From Parus major (taxonomy: Eukaryota > Chordata > Aves > Passeriformes > Paridae), in contig NC_031772.1 in assembly GCF_001522545.3 (NCBI RefSeq), positions 5,439,759 to 5,503,758 of the forward strand: a DNA stretch of 64,000 nucleotides, read 5' to 3'. The position numbers were made by a program, and so were the translations under genes. Under the pieces are notes generated by a model. It did not search any database and was not told the origin of the DNA. It was given only the letters and a program-made list of their open reading frames with translations. Of this stretch, positions 22,578 through 35,124 are shown in pieces (the stretch's first letter is position 1; the number at the start of each line of letters is the position of its first letter).

Positions 22578-24602
22578 TGTCCATCCACAGCTGAGCCCCA
22601 TCCTGGGCTTTCTCCTCCTTCTGGCTCAGCTCTGGGAGCTGCACAAGGAAAAGCAGGTGCAGGTCCTGATCCACATTGCAGTGGGAGCTGTGCACAAGAA
22701 ATGTCCCGACAGATCCTTAACACAGAGCCATCCTTCCTCCAAGATGTTTTATTACCAAGCCTTGCTCGTATTACCCTCCTGGAATGAGTTATGCAGCATC
22801 TCTCAATGAATAAGGAAATAAAAGGGAAAATAAATAAATCAGTGTTTTAACAGCAAAATCAAAAGAATCCATGAAAATCACTCGCCTTTCTCCAGACTTT
22901 ATTGTTTGCACAAGTTTGACCAGCAACAAATAACCGCGTTCACACCAACGTTACTCCCTTAAAACCCCTGGGGACAAACACAGGGATCATTCCCACTGCA
23001 TCCATCCTCTGGCTCCCGGTTCCTGGGGGATGCTCCCAGCCCTGCAGATCTCACATCCCTGCCAATTCCAGGTGTGGGTCCGGATTCCAGCAGCTCCCAC
23101 TGGGAGCGTTGTCACAGAGCTGTCACCCCCTGCCAGTCTGACCCTTTGCACCCTCCAGCTAATTCCGGCGTTTCCCGCAGGATTCCGGCTGCACGGGGAC
23201 CCCTCCAGTCTTTTCCCAGCTCTTTCCTGCCGGGCTTGGAGTCAAGGAGGGAGAGGAGGAGTGGATTCTGCATATTCAGCACTTGACCCTGCCTTGTCCC
23301 AGGCAGAAATTCCAACGGGACCTCTCTAGCAGCGGTGCCGATAGCTCCCCTGGGCATTCCTTGCCATTGTGGCTCCTCTCCTCTCCCTCAGGCGATGCGT
23401 GTTTGTAGTTACCAAATGCAAATCACATTTCCCACCCTCCTGGCTGGAGTTCTCACTCCACAAGATCCTTCCCGGGTTTTTTTTCCTCTCACCAGCTCGT
23501 TTTGCAATGCAGGCGGAGTTCGCAGCCCCTGCCGGTGTCACCTCCCTGTGATCTGGGATGCGCTGGGAGGTGGATGGAGGGAGGGCATTGAAGCAATCCT
23601 AATTTAGTACCTGCAGCCCTCCGGACTCAGAAACTGCGGCTGTTTTGCAGCCTGGCAGCTGAAACTCCTTTTTCTGAGGAATGCCGGGCTCTGACCCTAA
23701 TTGCATTTTAAAAGGAAAACTCGAGATAGCTTTTGGCCTTGGGCAGCTGCGGTTTTCCAGGCGCTCCTGGAAGGGAGATGGCAGCAGGCAGAGCCAGTCG
23801 ATGGCACATCAACAACTGATAACGAGAGTTAACTCCCTCCTGGCATTCCCCGAGCTCGACTTCCAGCCCCTGCATCCTCTCCAGCCACCTCTGATTCCTC
23901 CCCTGCCCTCACAGAAACCTGGAGCACATTAAGGCGAGGGGATGTTTTACGAGAAAAACTCATGAATTGGTTCCGTGACCCAGCAGAGACCATTAAAAAT
24001 GATGGAATGGATATGGAAATGAGTAATCGTCCAGCTGGGCTCGGGCTGAGCGCGGCCAGCTCCAGTCAATGGGAACCGAAATGAGGATTCTCATCCCATT
24101 TACCTGTCCTCCTGATGCTGTGGAGTCTCTCCAGCACCTGTTTGGACTCATCCTTTCCCTCTAAAAGCTGCTCCAGCAGGGATCTCATCCCATCCAAGCT
24201 CTTGGCCAGATTCCCTGCTAAAGGAAATGTGGGAGACCCCATCCCTGGCTCCCAACCCCTTGCTGTTCACACACACCCTTGGCTCATCCTGCCCACATTC
24301 CCAAGAATCAGAAAATAACCTTGGACTGCCACGGTTTCCAGCACCAGCCCTGAATCCCAGGCAGCCGGAGACCTGAGGAAGCAGGGGATAAAACAGCAGC
24401 AGAGGAAGGCAGGGATCTGAAATTAAAGGCAAATCTGGGCCAGTGAGGAGCAGAAAGAGTTGAAATTGAGCTGGTCCTCAGATGTGTGAAAGGAAAAGTG
24501 TGGACATGGGGCTTTATGGACAGAAGGCTCTCCTTACAGCCTCTTTCTCCAGGACCTGGAGGAAAGATTGTGCTAGAAAACAAGGCACAGAGAGTAAAAA
24601 CA

Positions 24603-24608
24603 TTTATT
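24603..24608 (-). terminator. Candidate poly(A) signal of the WNT11-like gene
   Basis: AATAAA on the minus strand, about 880 bases past the WNT11-like stop. It is plausible as the 3' end, but other signals further on (22898-22903) cannot be excluded. Confidence 0.35.
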
Positions 24609-25490
24609 TAAAAACACGCACCAGAATCCCCCTTACAGGAAGTACAGAAATTAAAGGTTATTTCTTGCTTCCCCAAGGCTCTGGAGTTGTGTCCCCTCTC
24701 CAGGCCAGAATTCCAACACACCTGGTCCCAAAGGGTGGAAGGAATGGGCTGAAGTCCTCAGTGGGCCAGGAGGAGGGGCAGGAGGGACAAGCCATGAGAA
24801 TTTCACGTATTGAGTGGGCTCCCACCCCTGACATGGGGACAGAAGGTGCCGTGGCTGGGTTGTGAACATATGGTCAGGGGTGGCTTTGCCAGGCTGCCCA
24901 GTTTTGGCAGCCCCCAGCAGCTCTCCTGTCCCTGGTGTCTGCCATCAACGGGAGCAGCAACATCTCCATGCAAATGGTCTCCACTGGGATGCTGCCAAGG
25001 GCCCTGGAGCAGTGTTTTCCCCTGAGGAGGAGCATCCTGGATGAGCCCACAGTAGAATCCTGTTCCCAAAGGAGCTGCCCATGACCCCTCACCCGAAGCA
25101 GCAGTGTTTCATCCCTGCAGCCTTCTCCCAGTGGATAACTCTACGCCTTCCATCCATCACTCCTGGCTTTCAGGCTGCTGTCAGAATCCTCCTGCAAAGG
25201 GACAATGGCAGCCCAGGGTCCCCATTCTCCCTGGAGAAAGGGGCCTGTGGAATGATCAATGGCTTTTCCCAGCTGGAGACAAAGGGCTGGCCACTGACCA
25301 GCTGCAGGAGGGCAGCTCTTTGTCCTGCCATGAGGTCTGGGTTGGAAAGGACTTCCCAAAATCTCTCAGTCTGAGGCTCTCCATGAGAGACCAGGCTTTC
25401 TGCACAGCCTCCTCCTTGCTGGGGGCATCCCTTGGGACAGGCTCCTGGTGTCCAGCCATGCCTGGTGGGTGCCAGCACGGCTTCTCCTCC

Positions 25491-28446
25491 TTATTTGCAG
25501 ACGTGTCTCTGCAGGCTGCGCCGGCAGCGCCTGCACACCACGGAGCAGCACCAGCGGTAGCGGCAGTGGCAGCGCTCCTGCACCTCCTCCGTGTAGGTGT
25601 TGTAGCCACGGCCACAGCACAGCAGGTCACAGCTGTCACTGCCCACAGAGCTCCTGTTGCACGGCCTGTGGAGATATGGGGGAGCTGGGGACCCGCCCTC
25701 CCAGGCCCTGGCCTCTCCCAGAGGTGCTGTGCTCAGAGCAGGATCATGGAATCACGAAACGGCTGGGTCGGAAGGGACCTTAAAGATCATCCTGTGCCAC
25801 TCCCTGCCAGGGGCAGGGACACCTTCCACAGGTCCAGGCTGCTTCAAACCCCATCCAGCCCAGCCTTGAACACTTCCAGGGATGTGTCCATTCCACAACT
25901 TCTCTGGGCACCCTGTACCAAGCCCTCCCCACCCTCACAGGGAAGAATTCCTTCCCAATATCCCATCTAACCCCATTAGTGGGAAGCCATTCCCCCTTGT
26001 CCTGTCCCATCCCTTGTCCCAAGTCTCTCTCCAGCTCTCCTGGAGCCCCTTTAGGCACTGGAGGGGGCTCTGAGATCTCCCTGGAGCCTCCTCTTCTCCA
26101 GGTGAGCACCCCCAGCTCTCCCAGCCTGGCCCCAGAGCAGAGAGGCTCCAGCCCTGAGCAGCTCCATGGCCAGACATGGCCTTGTTGAACAATGCCTGTC
26201 TCATGCTGGGGGGCTGACCTGGGTGCAGCAGGGCAGGTGGGGTCTCACAAGACAGGGATTCAGGGATCTGCTGCAAGCTCACCCCAGCCCATCCACATCA
26301 GCTTCCCAGGACACTGAAACCCAGCGGTACAGGCACTCCTGGAATCAGAGGATGAGCTCTTCCTACCTGTCCTGTGTCCCCAGAGAACCCAGCTGGGGGT
26401 TTGGGGTGCAGTAGTCAGGAGAGTTGATGAGATAAACCAGATCCATCTCTGTGACTGGCCTGGCATCCCCTTCCTTGGGGATCAGCTGCTTCCTGGGCCC
26501 CACGAGCCGATGGGTCACCTTGAGGGCTGCCAGGTACCTGGATTTGAGGTCAGAGGCGATTTCACCCAGGTCTGGCAGCCCTTTCCAGCAAGTCTTCACT
26601 GAGCAGGAGCCTGAAACCCCATGGCATTTACACCTGGTATCCAGGGAGTCACTGAGCACCTGCAGAGCACAGGGAAACAGCTGAGTTTGCTCTCTCCTGG
26701 TACCACCCCAGGGACTGACTCCCAAGGGCACCCGTGGGAAGTCTCAGAGGAGCTCAGAGCTGGATATAACGGGGAATAGGGGGGCTCAGCCCTGCTTCAA
26801 TCCCTTCTGATAAGAACCTGATCCTTGGGGAACTTCCCAGGGGAGCTGGCAGAGGGGCTGGAGACTTCCCAAGCCTCACTTGAGGACAGGAGTGGATGGA
26901 AACTCGAAGACTGGATGGGCTGGGGAGCCCAGCCAGAGAGGGGCAGGACAAGCCCTGTTTCCAGTGAGAGGGGTGGAAAGAAGCACGGGAAGTACTGGTG
27001 TGAAATATCAGATAACTTGGAACACTGGTGTGAGGTGTCAGAAGTGCTGGCTGTGGAAGGGGCATGGGATGCCTGGGGGTGGGCAGCGGTGTGTGTGTGT
27101 GTGTGTGTGTGTGTCTGTCTGTCTGTGTGTCTGTGTGCCTGCTCACACACTTTTTAACCATTTTGTTGCCTCCTCATGTTCAGGACATCCCAAAAACCTG
27201 TCTGGCACCTGCTGCCTTAAACGAGGGACCTCTGCCTCTGCTGCGAGGGGTGCCGGGCTCCGTCTATCCCATGGGGCTCAGACTCACTGTGTGCCCCACT
27301 GCAGAGTCCCAGCGGGCTCACACACCCCATCCCGGACCGCAGCAGCCCCGGTGGGCTCCGCATCCCCCATCCCAGCCCGCAGAGCCCGGGGGTCCCGCAC
27401 GCACCGCCCGTCCCACGGCTCCGTTGTGCCGGTTCACGGCCCTGAGCCCGGGCGCGCCGCCGGTGCCGGCTCTGCCGGAGCCCCCGGTGAAGGCGGCTCC
27501 GAGCTGGAGGCCGTGGCTCAGGTTGTCGCCGCAGCCGCCCCAGCGGGAGCCGGGCACGGGGGGCTCGGAGGGGCCGGGGCCGCAGGAGCACAGCGGGAGC
27601 TCTCCGGAGGAGCAGGAGCGGGCGATGCCCTGGGCCACGGCCGCCGCTGCCAGGGCGTGCACGAAGGCGGCTTCCCGTGTTCCTGCGGAGAAAACAGGGA
27701 TATTTCCTTCCTCCCTGCCCAGCCGGACTCTCCTCTGGCGCATCTCACAGCGCGAGGAGTTTTTATTTCGTCTTGCAGCAGGACGAACCCAAGGCCTCTC
27801 AAGTTGTACTTTTTAACCCGTGCACCCTGTATCAACCTGCCCCTATCCCCACCTCTTCCCCCCTTTCTTTGGAGCCTCTGGCAGCTGTTTGAAATGGAAC
27901 TTAGTGTCTGTCACCTCCCCCAGGTGGAGCTTGCACAGGATTAGCACCACGTAAAGGCAGGATATTTACCCCAAAACAGAAACCCAGGGCAGAGGAGACC
28001 CCGCCAGCCCGGGATGCTCCCGGGGCAGAGCGGCAGCAGCGGCTCGGCGGGAGGAGCATCCCTTACCTGTGAGCAGCTCGGGACCGAAGCTGGGGGCACG
28101 CCGGATGGAGGAGCAGTTCCACCTCATGTCTGCAAAGCTCTGCTGGCACAGCTCCTGCGTCCGGCGGGCAGCCCGGACGATGCTGGGCATCACCTCCAGG
28201 TGCCGGCGGCACAGCTGCAGCTGCTCCGGCAGCAGCAGCCGGCAGTGCTGGCTCTCGTTCCAGGCCACCCCGCTGTCTGCCAGCCCGCTGTGGGGAGAGC
28301 TGGGGTCACCGGGGGGGCCACAGCGCCCCGAGGGACCGCCAGGAGGGGCTCTGGAGGGAGAGGTTCCCTACTCACAGCCACTGGATGGCTGCGGAGAGGC
28401 CCAGCTGGCACAGCAGCGCGGTGGCAGCGGCGGCGGGGCGGCCCAT
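25491..28446 (-). CDS. WNT11B: WNT11-family secreted glycoprotein (probable WNT11B), complete
   Basis: A lipid-modified secreted ligand for Frizzled receptors; WNT11 proteins mostly signal through the non-canonical planar-polarity branch (family knowledge). Five minus-strand exons in coding order: 28376-28446, 28067-28287, 27405-27682, 26367-26659, 25491-25665, totalling 1038 bases and 345 residues. A signal peptide opens the protein ([20 protein letters not shown]). Recognisable segments include [12 protein letters not shown], the WNT11-type [20 protein letters not shown] and [29 protein letters not shown] carries the serine acylated by Porcupine (S206). The cysteine-rich end runs from [20 protein letters not shown] to the final HVCK. 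The exon boundaries follow WNT11 (exon 4 ends at GTQDR). It diverges from typical WNT11 at many otherwise conserved places and sits next to IGBP1/EDA, not DGAT2/LRRC32, so I take it as the second WNT11 gene of non-mammalian vertebrates. That assignment is inferred from context. Confidence 0.92.
25741..26185 (-). repeat. CR1 LINE fragment (longer, about 445 bases)
   Basis: Begins GGATCATGGAATCACGAAAC and continues through the internal CCCATTAGTGGGAAGCCATT and CCAGCTCTCCTGGAGCCCCT segments. It is one of the longest CR1 copies here, in the last intron of the WNT11-like gene. Confidence 0.85.
27089..27140. repeat. (GT)n/(CTGT)n microsatellite
   Basis: A pure GT run of about 23 bases passes into CTGT and CTGTGTGT units. 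It lies in an intron of the WNT11-like gene. Confidence 0.95.
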
Positions 28447-28520
28447 GGCCGGGAATGGGGCTGGGATGGGGCTGGGACAGGGACTGGGAGCAGGGCAGGG
28501 ACCGCTCGGCCCCACCACCC

Positions 28521-28528
28521 CTTTTATA
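28521..28528 (-). promoter_or_regulatory. TATA box of the WNT11-like gene
   Basis: Read on the minus strand this is TATAAAAG, a consensus TATA box, 75-82 bases upstream of the WNT11-like start codon. That implies a short 5'UTR of roughly 45-50 bases. The start ATG is in a GGCCATGG context. Confidence 0.7.
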
Positions 28529-28744
28529 GCAGCGGTGGTGGCGGGTCCTGCCCCCCGGCGAGGGGAACAAAGGCGGTTTCGGTGCCATTCACAGGGTTAG
28601 GGACAAGGAGGGGCTGGAGGGAGGTCCAGCTGTCATTAGCAGTGACCGTCCCCGAACAGCGCCCGGGAGGGGGTTGAGGGATGAGCCGCTTCCCCCAGCA
28701 CTGCCAAGGCCACCACTGACCATGTCCCCACAGTGCCACATTCA

Positions 28745-28925
28745 CATGGATTTTAAATCCCTGCAGGGATGTGACTCCACCACTGCCCCGAGCAGCCCTT
28801 TCCATGAGAAATTTTCCCTAATATCCGATTAAATCTCCTCTGGCATAGCTGGAGGCCGTGTCCTCCTGTCCTGTCCCTTGTCCCCTGGGAGCCCACCGCC
28901 GGCTGCACCCTCCTTTAGGGTCAGC
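28745..28925 (-). repeat. Degenerate CR1 fragment
   Basis: Reads GATTTTAAATCCCTGCAGGG, CCTAATATCCGATTAAATCT and CCTGTCCTGTCCCTTGTCCC, internal CR1 sequence well diverged, upstream of the WNT11-like promoter. Confidence 0.55.
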
Positions 28926-31900
28926 ACAGGCTCATAATTTCTCTCTCTCTTTTTTTTTTTTTCTTGTTTTCTTTACAAAAAGATTGAAAAAACACATTTT
29001 CCTTGACCCAGAGGAGTGCACATCCCTGAGCTGGCACAAGCAGCAGCCCCGAAGTGCCAGCAGGGGCTGCCCGAGGTGCCGTGGCAGGGCCCCAGGGCTG
29101 GTCACAAGATGCATTTCTCGGGATCTCTCCCTCCTACAAGTACAAAACCAAAAGTGCTGCTGGGAGCCCGTGAGGAACCAGGTAGGCCGGGATTTTCCCA
29201 CGCTGGGAAGTGACATTTGACAGAAGCCCAGCTGACCCCAGGTTTTTGGAAAGGGTCACAGGTTGAAACCCACTTTTTAGGCTTTCACTTTCTCCCTGGC
29301 TGTGCCACTTCCCTTGTCTCTGGAAGGTGCTTTTCCTTGACAGAACCAAGCTGGGGGTTGCTTGTCACCCCCCTGTGATCTCTCACCTTGACAGGACGTG
29401 CCTGGATGGTTGAGCTTTGTCCCCTTGTGACCCTCCTTTGATTTGGGGTCACACGCAATAAAACCAGGACACGCGGCTCGAGTCGTCCTTCCCAAACAAT
29501 TCCCTCGGGATGCAAAGGGGGAGGAAGGGTCCCAGGTCACTCCTGAATCCCAAGCAGTTGCCAGGGGATTGGTTAAAGGGCTGAGAGAAAAGGAGGAGCA
29601 CAGGGATAACCCAAGTCTGTATTCCCTGAGCACCAAAGCTGGTGTTTTGGATTCCTTCCCTTGTGGCTTCCAGCTAAACTCCTCCTCAGGGTGTGGATGG
29701 TGTCTTGTTTTGGGACCTGGAGGGTCTCCAGGGGGTTTCCAGGACAATGCTGGGGTTGGATGGCAGCTGGGAAGGCACCTGAGTTCCCAGGGGGGTCCTA
29801 AGGGTCAGGAAAAGGTGCTGGAGGGCAGGAATGCAGAGGAACGACTCCAGGATGGGCTGGCAGGAGGGAATTCCCTTCAAAGGTGATGGGAGCTGTGATC
29901 AGCACCAGGACAGGGGCCTGAGTCCCACCCCATCCCTGCCTTTGGGATGGGAATTCACCCTGGGAACTGGGCAAGGAAACAGGGCCAGCACAGGGAACTC
30001 TGCACCGATGTCACAGGCTGCCACCTCCCACAAGAGGTTTTTAGCAACCCCTCTTCACAGGAAAGTCTTGCAATAACTGAGTAGCAGGAAAAACACAAAC
30101 CTTTCCTTTTAAAGCAAAGCCAGACCTCCTTTGAACGTCAATTCCTCTTTTTTAGCTCAATCCTTGGAACAACCGGAGGGTGAGTGCTAAAAATACCCCT
30201 TCCTTCCCCTTCCAAGCTGGGCTGGCCCTGAGGGAAGGAGCGAGGCAGGAGGGGATTCCCAGCCCAGGAGAGGCTTCCCTTCCCCAGCTGGGGCTTCACT
30301 GGCAGCGGGGACACCAAAGGAGCCGGGAGAACATCGGGAAAGGTCCGTCCCCCCTGCCTGGTGTCGGCCACCCTGGGGACACAGGGAGGGGACAGCTCCA
30401 GGAGGGGCTAAAGGGGAAGAGCTGGGGCTGGGTCAGAGCTCCTGGGATGAGGCTTTAGTGGAGGAACAGCAAAGAGTTGTCCTGGAGGGCCAAAGGTTGG
30501 TGTCCCTCGCTCCTGGGACTCAGACAGCGGCCAAAGCAAACACCTGTGAGTGGTTTGTGACCCGTGTGAGCACACGGGGTCCCTGTGCACTGGCCCAGCT
30601 CCCAATGGCCTCTGACTCCCAGGCTCAGGAGGGGCAGATCCAGGGACCTTCCCGGGGTTTCCCTGCCATCAAAATGTCCCCTCAGGCCCCGGTGGCCCTG
30701 GTTCCCCACCCCACTCTCACCTACTGACCGGCCCTGCGAGGAGCCACATCCCTTTGGGGCTGTGCCAGTGTGGTGACAGTGACACAGGGGCTGGTGGCAC
30801 GTGGTCGTGTGGCACTGGTGTTCCAGCTCCTGGCACAGCCCAGGGGCTGGGGATGAGATTCCTGCGCTGATGGGCACTGGGAGCATCCCGTCCCCTCTGG
30901 AGGCTGGGGACAGTGGGACGGTCACCCCGAGTGGCAGGAGCCCTTCCTGCCACAGAGCTCAGGGAAATCATCCTCTTCCTCTTCCCAGAGAGCACCGAGT
31001 GGGGGTGGCAGGGACCTGATCCTGCAGAGCCACCTCCCAGTGTCACCCGTCCCCGCAGCGTCCCGAATCTGGGAGCGGGGACAGCGGATCCGCATCAGCG
31101 GTGAGGACACGACACGGGGTGACGCTTCCCCCTGTGCCCCTGGCCCCGTGCAGGCAGCCCAGGCACAGCTGGCACAGCTGGCAGGGAGGATCCAGCTGCA
31201 GAACATGTGGCAGCATCTGTCCCCCCCAGCCGGGGAGGTGACGCTGCAGAGGGCTCTGCAAGGCAGCGGGGACCTGGGGTGACATGTTCCACATCCGCCA
31301 CACCCCGAGATGGAGATCCCAGCCCGGCCACGGCCCCTGCAGAGGAGCAAAAGTGGCATGAACGACACGCCCGGGCTGGGAAGAGCTGCCAGGGGAGCTG
31401 TGCCAGTCACGGAGCTGTGGCAGGAAGGGATAATGGGAAGCAGCCCCAAGGATGGGAGAGACACAGGGCGGTGTCCTGGAGGTGCCACCAGCCTCTTGTC
31501 CCATCCCAAAGCCACAGAGAAAGCGTCACATTCCCCAGGAGCACATCCCAGGCAGCCAGAACACGGCACGAGGATGTGCCTCGATGAGATCAAAAGGATT
31601 TGTGAATGGGCACTGCAGCAATAGCAGGGAAAATAAAAGAAATTGTACCTCCAGCAGCTCTCTGGAAGGGGATTTATCTTCAGCTGGGTGAAAGGACTCG
31701 TTATCTTATCAGGACTGGGGAGATTTAGGTTAATTTAGGCTCTGTCTGAGCACAGAGGAGGAGAAACGCTCTCCTCGACTCGTTCTGCCTGGCTGGGGTG
31801 GCCTGAGGAGAGGGATCTGCCAGGCACTTCCAGGGATATCCTTCAGCTCCTGCAGCAGATGAAGCTCTGGACCATGAAAAAAAGGGGAAAAAAAAGAAAA

Positions 31901-32711
31901 AAAAAAATAGAAGAAAAAGGGGAAAAGAAAAACTGCTGTAATTGAAGTGAGTTGAGGGAAGGTAATTTCCACCTGGGTTAGTGAAACAGCTCGGTGGAAA
32001 TTTTTGATAAAAATCTACTCTTCTTTGAAAATGCAGATCCAGGGAAACATGAAGGCTTTCCACTGGAAAGAATGAGTTTCGCTGGATTTCTCAACCAGTT
32101 CTCTAGAAAATTTGTCAATGGTCACAACATTTTAATCACTGCTGCTTTTTTTGTCAGACCAAAATTTACACTCCTGCCGCCTTCCAGCCTGACATGAAAA
32201 TGCAACATTTTTGGCAACGCCGCTTTATTTGTTCAAAATTTAATATTCTACAGATCTTTTGCCCTCCTTCTGGATCAAGAAAGCGCTGGAGATGCCAAGA
32301 CACGCCTGGGATAGGGAAACCATTTCCCCTAAAGCACGGGAAGCTCCGGATGAGGAGCAGTGCAGAACTCAGAACAGACTCTGGGTTTCTCTTGGCCTCG
32401 TGCTGGTTCTGGGGACACAAACGTGGTTTGGTGCCACCCCACTGTCCCCTGGGCCAGCACAGGCTCACTCCATGTCCTGCTCCTGGCCAAGCTGTTCCTG
32501 GGGCTGGAAGAAGGGGACATTGCTCTTGGATTCAATCCTTGGCAAATCCACCAGGGCACAACCTGGAATCCCATTTTCCTTTGAGTCAGGGACGCACACG
32601 GACATCAGCAATGGTGATAACCCAACGCCACTGCCCTGGCTCATTTTCCACACCTTCACAGCCTCCCCTTAGCCTGGGAAGTTCTCCCTCTCCCCCCCTT
32701 CCCCTGGGCTT

Positions 32712-32760
32712 TACAGAATCCTTAGGGTTGGAAAAACCCTCTGAGATCCAGTCCTGTTAT
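32712..32760 (-). repeat. Short CR1 3' tail
   Basis: Reads TTACAGAATCCTTAGGGTTGG and GAGATCCAGTCC, the outermost CR1 3' end only. Confidence 0.5.
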
Positions 32761-33300
32761 ATGGGAGCTTCTCCTGTGGGTTAAAACCAGCCCCAGGATT
32801 CTCCCTGCCCTGTTTTCAATGCATTTTCCAGCAGATGCTTCAATCCCCAGAGAAACTTCAGGACCAGCAGCCGCTGTCCCCAAGTGCCACTGCCCTGAAG
32901 GGGTCAACCCCTGCCAGCTGCTGCTCCGCGGGGACACGACACTGGATAAACACGGCTGGGGACACTCAGGATGCCCGAGGCAGCGCCTGGCACCGGGTGC
33001 CGGCAGCACATGGTGTCCCTGAGCACCCGGTGGTACGCGGTGTCCCCGCCCGGCCCCAGTGTCCCCGCCCGGCCCCCGCTCCCAGCTCGACGCGAGGAAG
33101 ATGCTGCACAAAGCCAGGACATCTCCCGGGGCCACGAGTGGGAAGCACAGCCTGGGAAGGGGTTAAACGAGGAGCAGAGGCCGCAAAAATGCACCAGAAA
33201 CAGCCAGTGAAGGCACTCGGGGACCTGAAGTGTCCCTGTAATGTCACCGAGCGCTGGGGCAGGAGGCTGGCACGGCACTGGGGCTGCGCTCACCCACCTG

Positions 33301-33529
33301 GAAAAGCAAATCCCTGCCCCAGGGACAGTCTGAACTCACCTGGGGACACGGGGGAAGCAAATCCCTGCCCCAGGGACAGTCTGAACTCACCTGGGGACAC
33401 GGGGGAAGCAAATCCCTGCCCCAGGGACAGTCTGAACTCACCTGGGGACACGGGGGAAGCAAATCCCTGCCCCAGGGACAGTCTGAACTCACCTGGGGAC
33501 ACGGGGAAAGCAAATCCCTGCCCCAGGGA
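33301..33529. repeat. 51-base minisatellite, about 4.5 copies
   Basis: Units begin GCAAATCCCTGCCCCAGGGA and end ACCTGGGGACACGGGGGAA; the copies are nearly perfect. The unit is exactly 17 codons and stop-free in several frames, so 17-residue peptide repeats appear on both strands. No flanking gene structure supports translation. Confidence 0.9.
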
Positions 33530-35057
33530 GCTCAGGTGTCACCCAAGCACAGGGGACAGTGCTGGGGAGAAGCCCCAGGAGGGCACAGCAGCTGCTGGGA
33601 CACTCCATGGCCAGACCCAGCTCCCCAGGGACATCAGCTGGGGACAGCGCTGGGGATAGAGCTGGGAGGCAGCGGGATGGGAGAGGACAAAGGTTGTGCT
33701 GGCTGTGGCATGGGGGTCATGACCTGAGGGGGACAGGAGCTCCAAGGGGAAGGGGGTGTGTGGGAGCAGGAGATCCAGCAAACAGCAGCCCTGGAGGGGG
33801 AGGCTGGGTTTCCTCCTGTCCCCAGGGTCCTGCAGGGTGGTGACACACAGTGACAGGCGCCCCTGCCACAGCCACAGCCACTCACTCTGCATCAGAGGGA
33901 AACTGAGGCAGGGGTGGAAATGTGGGGGCCACCAAAGTCACCAGGGGTCCTAGAGCTCTATTCCCAGTACAGGAAGCTGAAGCCCTGACATATTTTACAC
34001 CAAAAATGCCCTTTTTGCTTCCCAGTAAAACCATGATAAGCTTGAGAGGAAAAAAAAAAAAGGAAGAAAATGAAGCAATTGGGATTTTAAGTAACTTCCA
34101 AGCCCTTTTTTCCCACAGCCCCAACCCACCAGGTGTGTGGAGGTGACTGGGCCCAGCTGGGGACTTCCAAGGTGGAACCAGATGGGTGTGAAATGTTTAA
34201 GGTTTCACTGCAGCCTCAGTTTTATACTTCCTGGAGCTGGCCCAGCCCGTCAGGTGCTCCGACTCTGCCCTGGGAAGCTGGACAGGTCACTCAAGGGAGA
34301 GATGGACACCACCACACAGAGACAATCCCACTCAACACCTCCTCCTGTTGCCTTCCTGAGCTGGGGTCTGAGCCCCAGGATCACCCCTGGCTTTGGGGGG
34401 TGCTCAGAGGGTGCCAAACCCCTCCAGGACCATGACTTGGGCAGCATTTTTACCTCGTGCTGGGACCAGCTGTCTCTGCCACCCTCACCTCGGGGATCCT
34501 GGTACCGCAGGTGGGACACCTTGTGCCAGCCAGGGACAGCACAGACCCCCAGTTCTCCCATTCCCACCATGCCAGTGGCTGAGGACAGGGTGGAACTTCT
34601 CCCAGCATCCGCAGCAAGGAAAGGCACAGTGAGGTGAGCACAGTCCCACAGAAACCCCCTCCCCACCCTGGCACTGCCAGCCACCAGCAAGCACCATTCC
34701 CATTCCCTCCTGCTTCTCCCTGGATTTGGGAATGCTTCAGGAGAGCTATTAAACCTTCTTAAAGGGGCTGCTGGGCAAGCTGGGGAACACCCAGGTGGCC
34801 CCAAAGGAGACAATTCCCGTCCAGCTGAGTGTGATGTGGAGGAAGGGAGGTGCTCGATGCAGCCAGCCCAGGGCTTGGTTTCCAAAGGATGGAAATGTGT
34901 GATGGCACCCTAAATTCCATGTTTAACTTCTGGCAGGGATCAGAGAGGGTGTGGGAATCTCCTTTGAGGAGAAGGGGAGGTGGCTCAGAGCCCAGCACCC
35001 ACCACGCTCCTGTCACTGGTTCACAAATCACACAGGTACCAGGGAGACCTAAACCAC

Positions 35058-35094
35058 AATAATATTATTAATATTAATATTATTAATAATAATT
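35058..35094. repeat. AT-rich AATATT/AATAAT tract
   Basis: A low-complexity run of AATAATATTATTAATATT type, self-complementary in parts, immediately beyond the LRRC32-like stop codon. Confidence 0.8.
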
Positions 35095-35124
35095 AGAGTT
35101 CTGACCGATGGCTGCAGGTCTGGG

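Larger units (their letters stand above)
20961..25490. other. Intergenic between IGBP1 and the WNT11-like gene
   Basis: No gene recognised. It holds two CR1 fragments, a poly(T) run (21391-21406), and several minus-strand AATAAA signals (for example 22898-22903 and 24603-24608). About 23560-24110 is repeat-free, AT-balanced sequence with no clear open frame and could be regulatory. Confidence 0.45.
28530..35100. other. Intergenic between the WNT11-like and LRRC32-like genes
   Basis: No supported gene. Open frames are GC-driven and lack domains or splice chains. Contents: a degenerate CR1 (about 28745-28925), A-rich tracts (31875-31930), a short CR1 tail (about 32712-32760), a 51-base minisatellite (33301-33529) and an AT-rich AATATT-type tract (35058-35094). 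Upstream regulatory sequence of the WNT11-like gene is expected near 28.5-30 kb. Confidence 0.45.

Noticed and set aside
26754..27161. Open frames with (TH)n or (CV)n peptides
   Set aside because: Translations of the GT microsatellite in a WNT11-like intron.
31040..31282. Possible small helical protein (AQLAQLAGRIQLQN segment)
   Set aside because: Only one short stretch looks amphipathic; no splice chain, no known family, and the flanks are ordinary GC-rich intergenic sequence.
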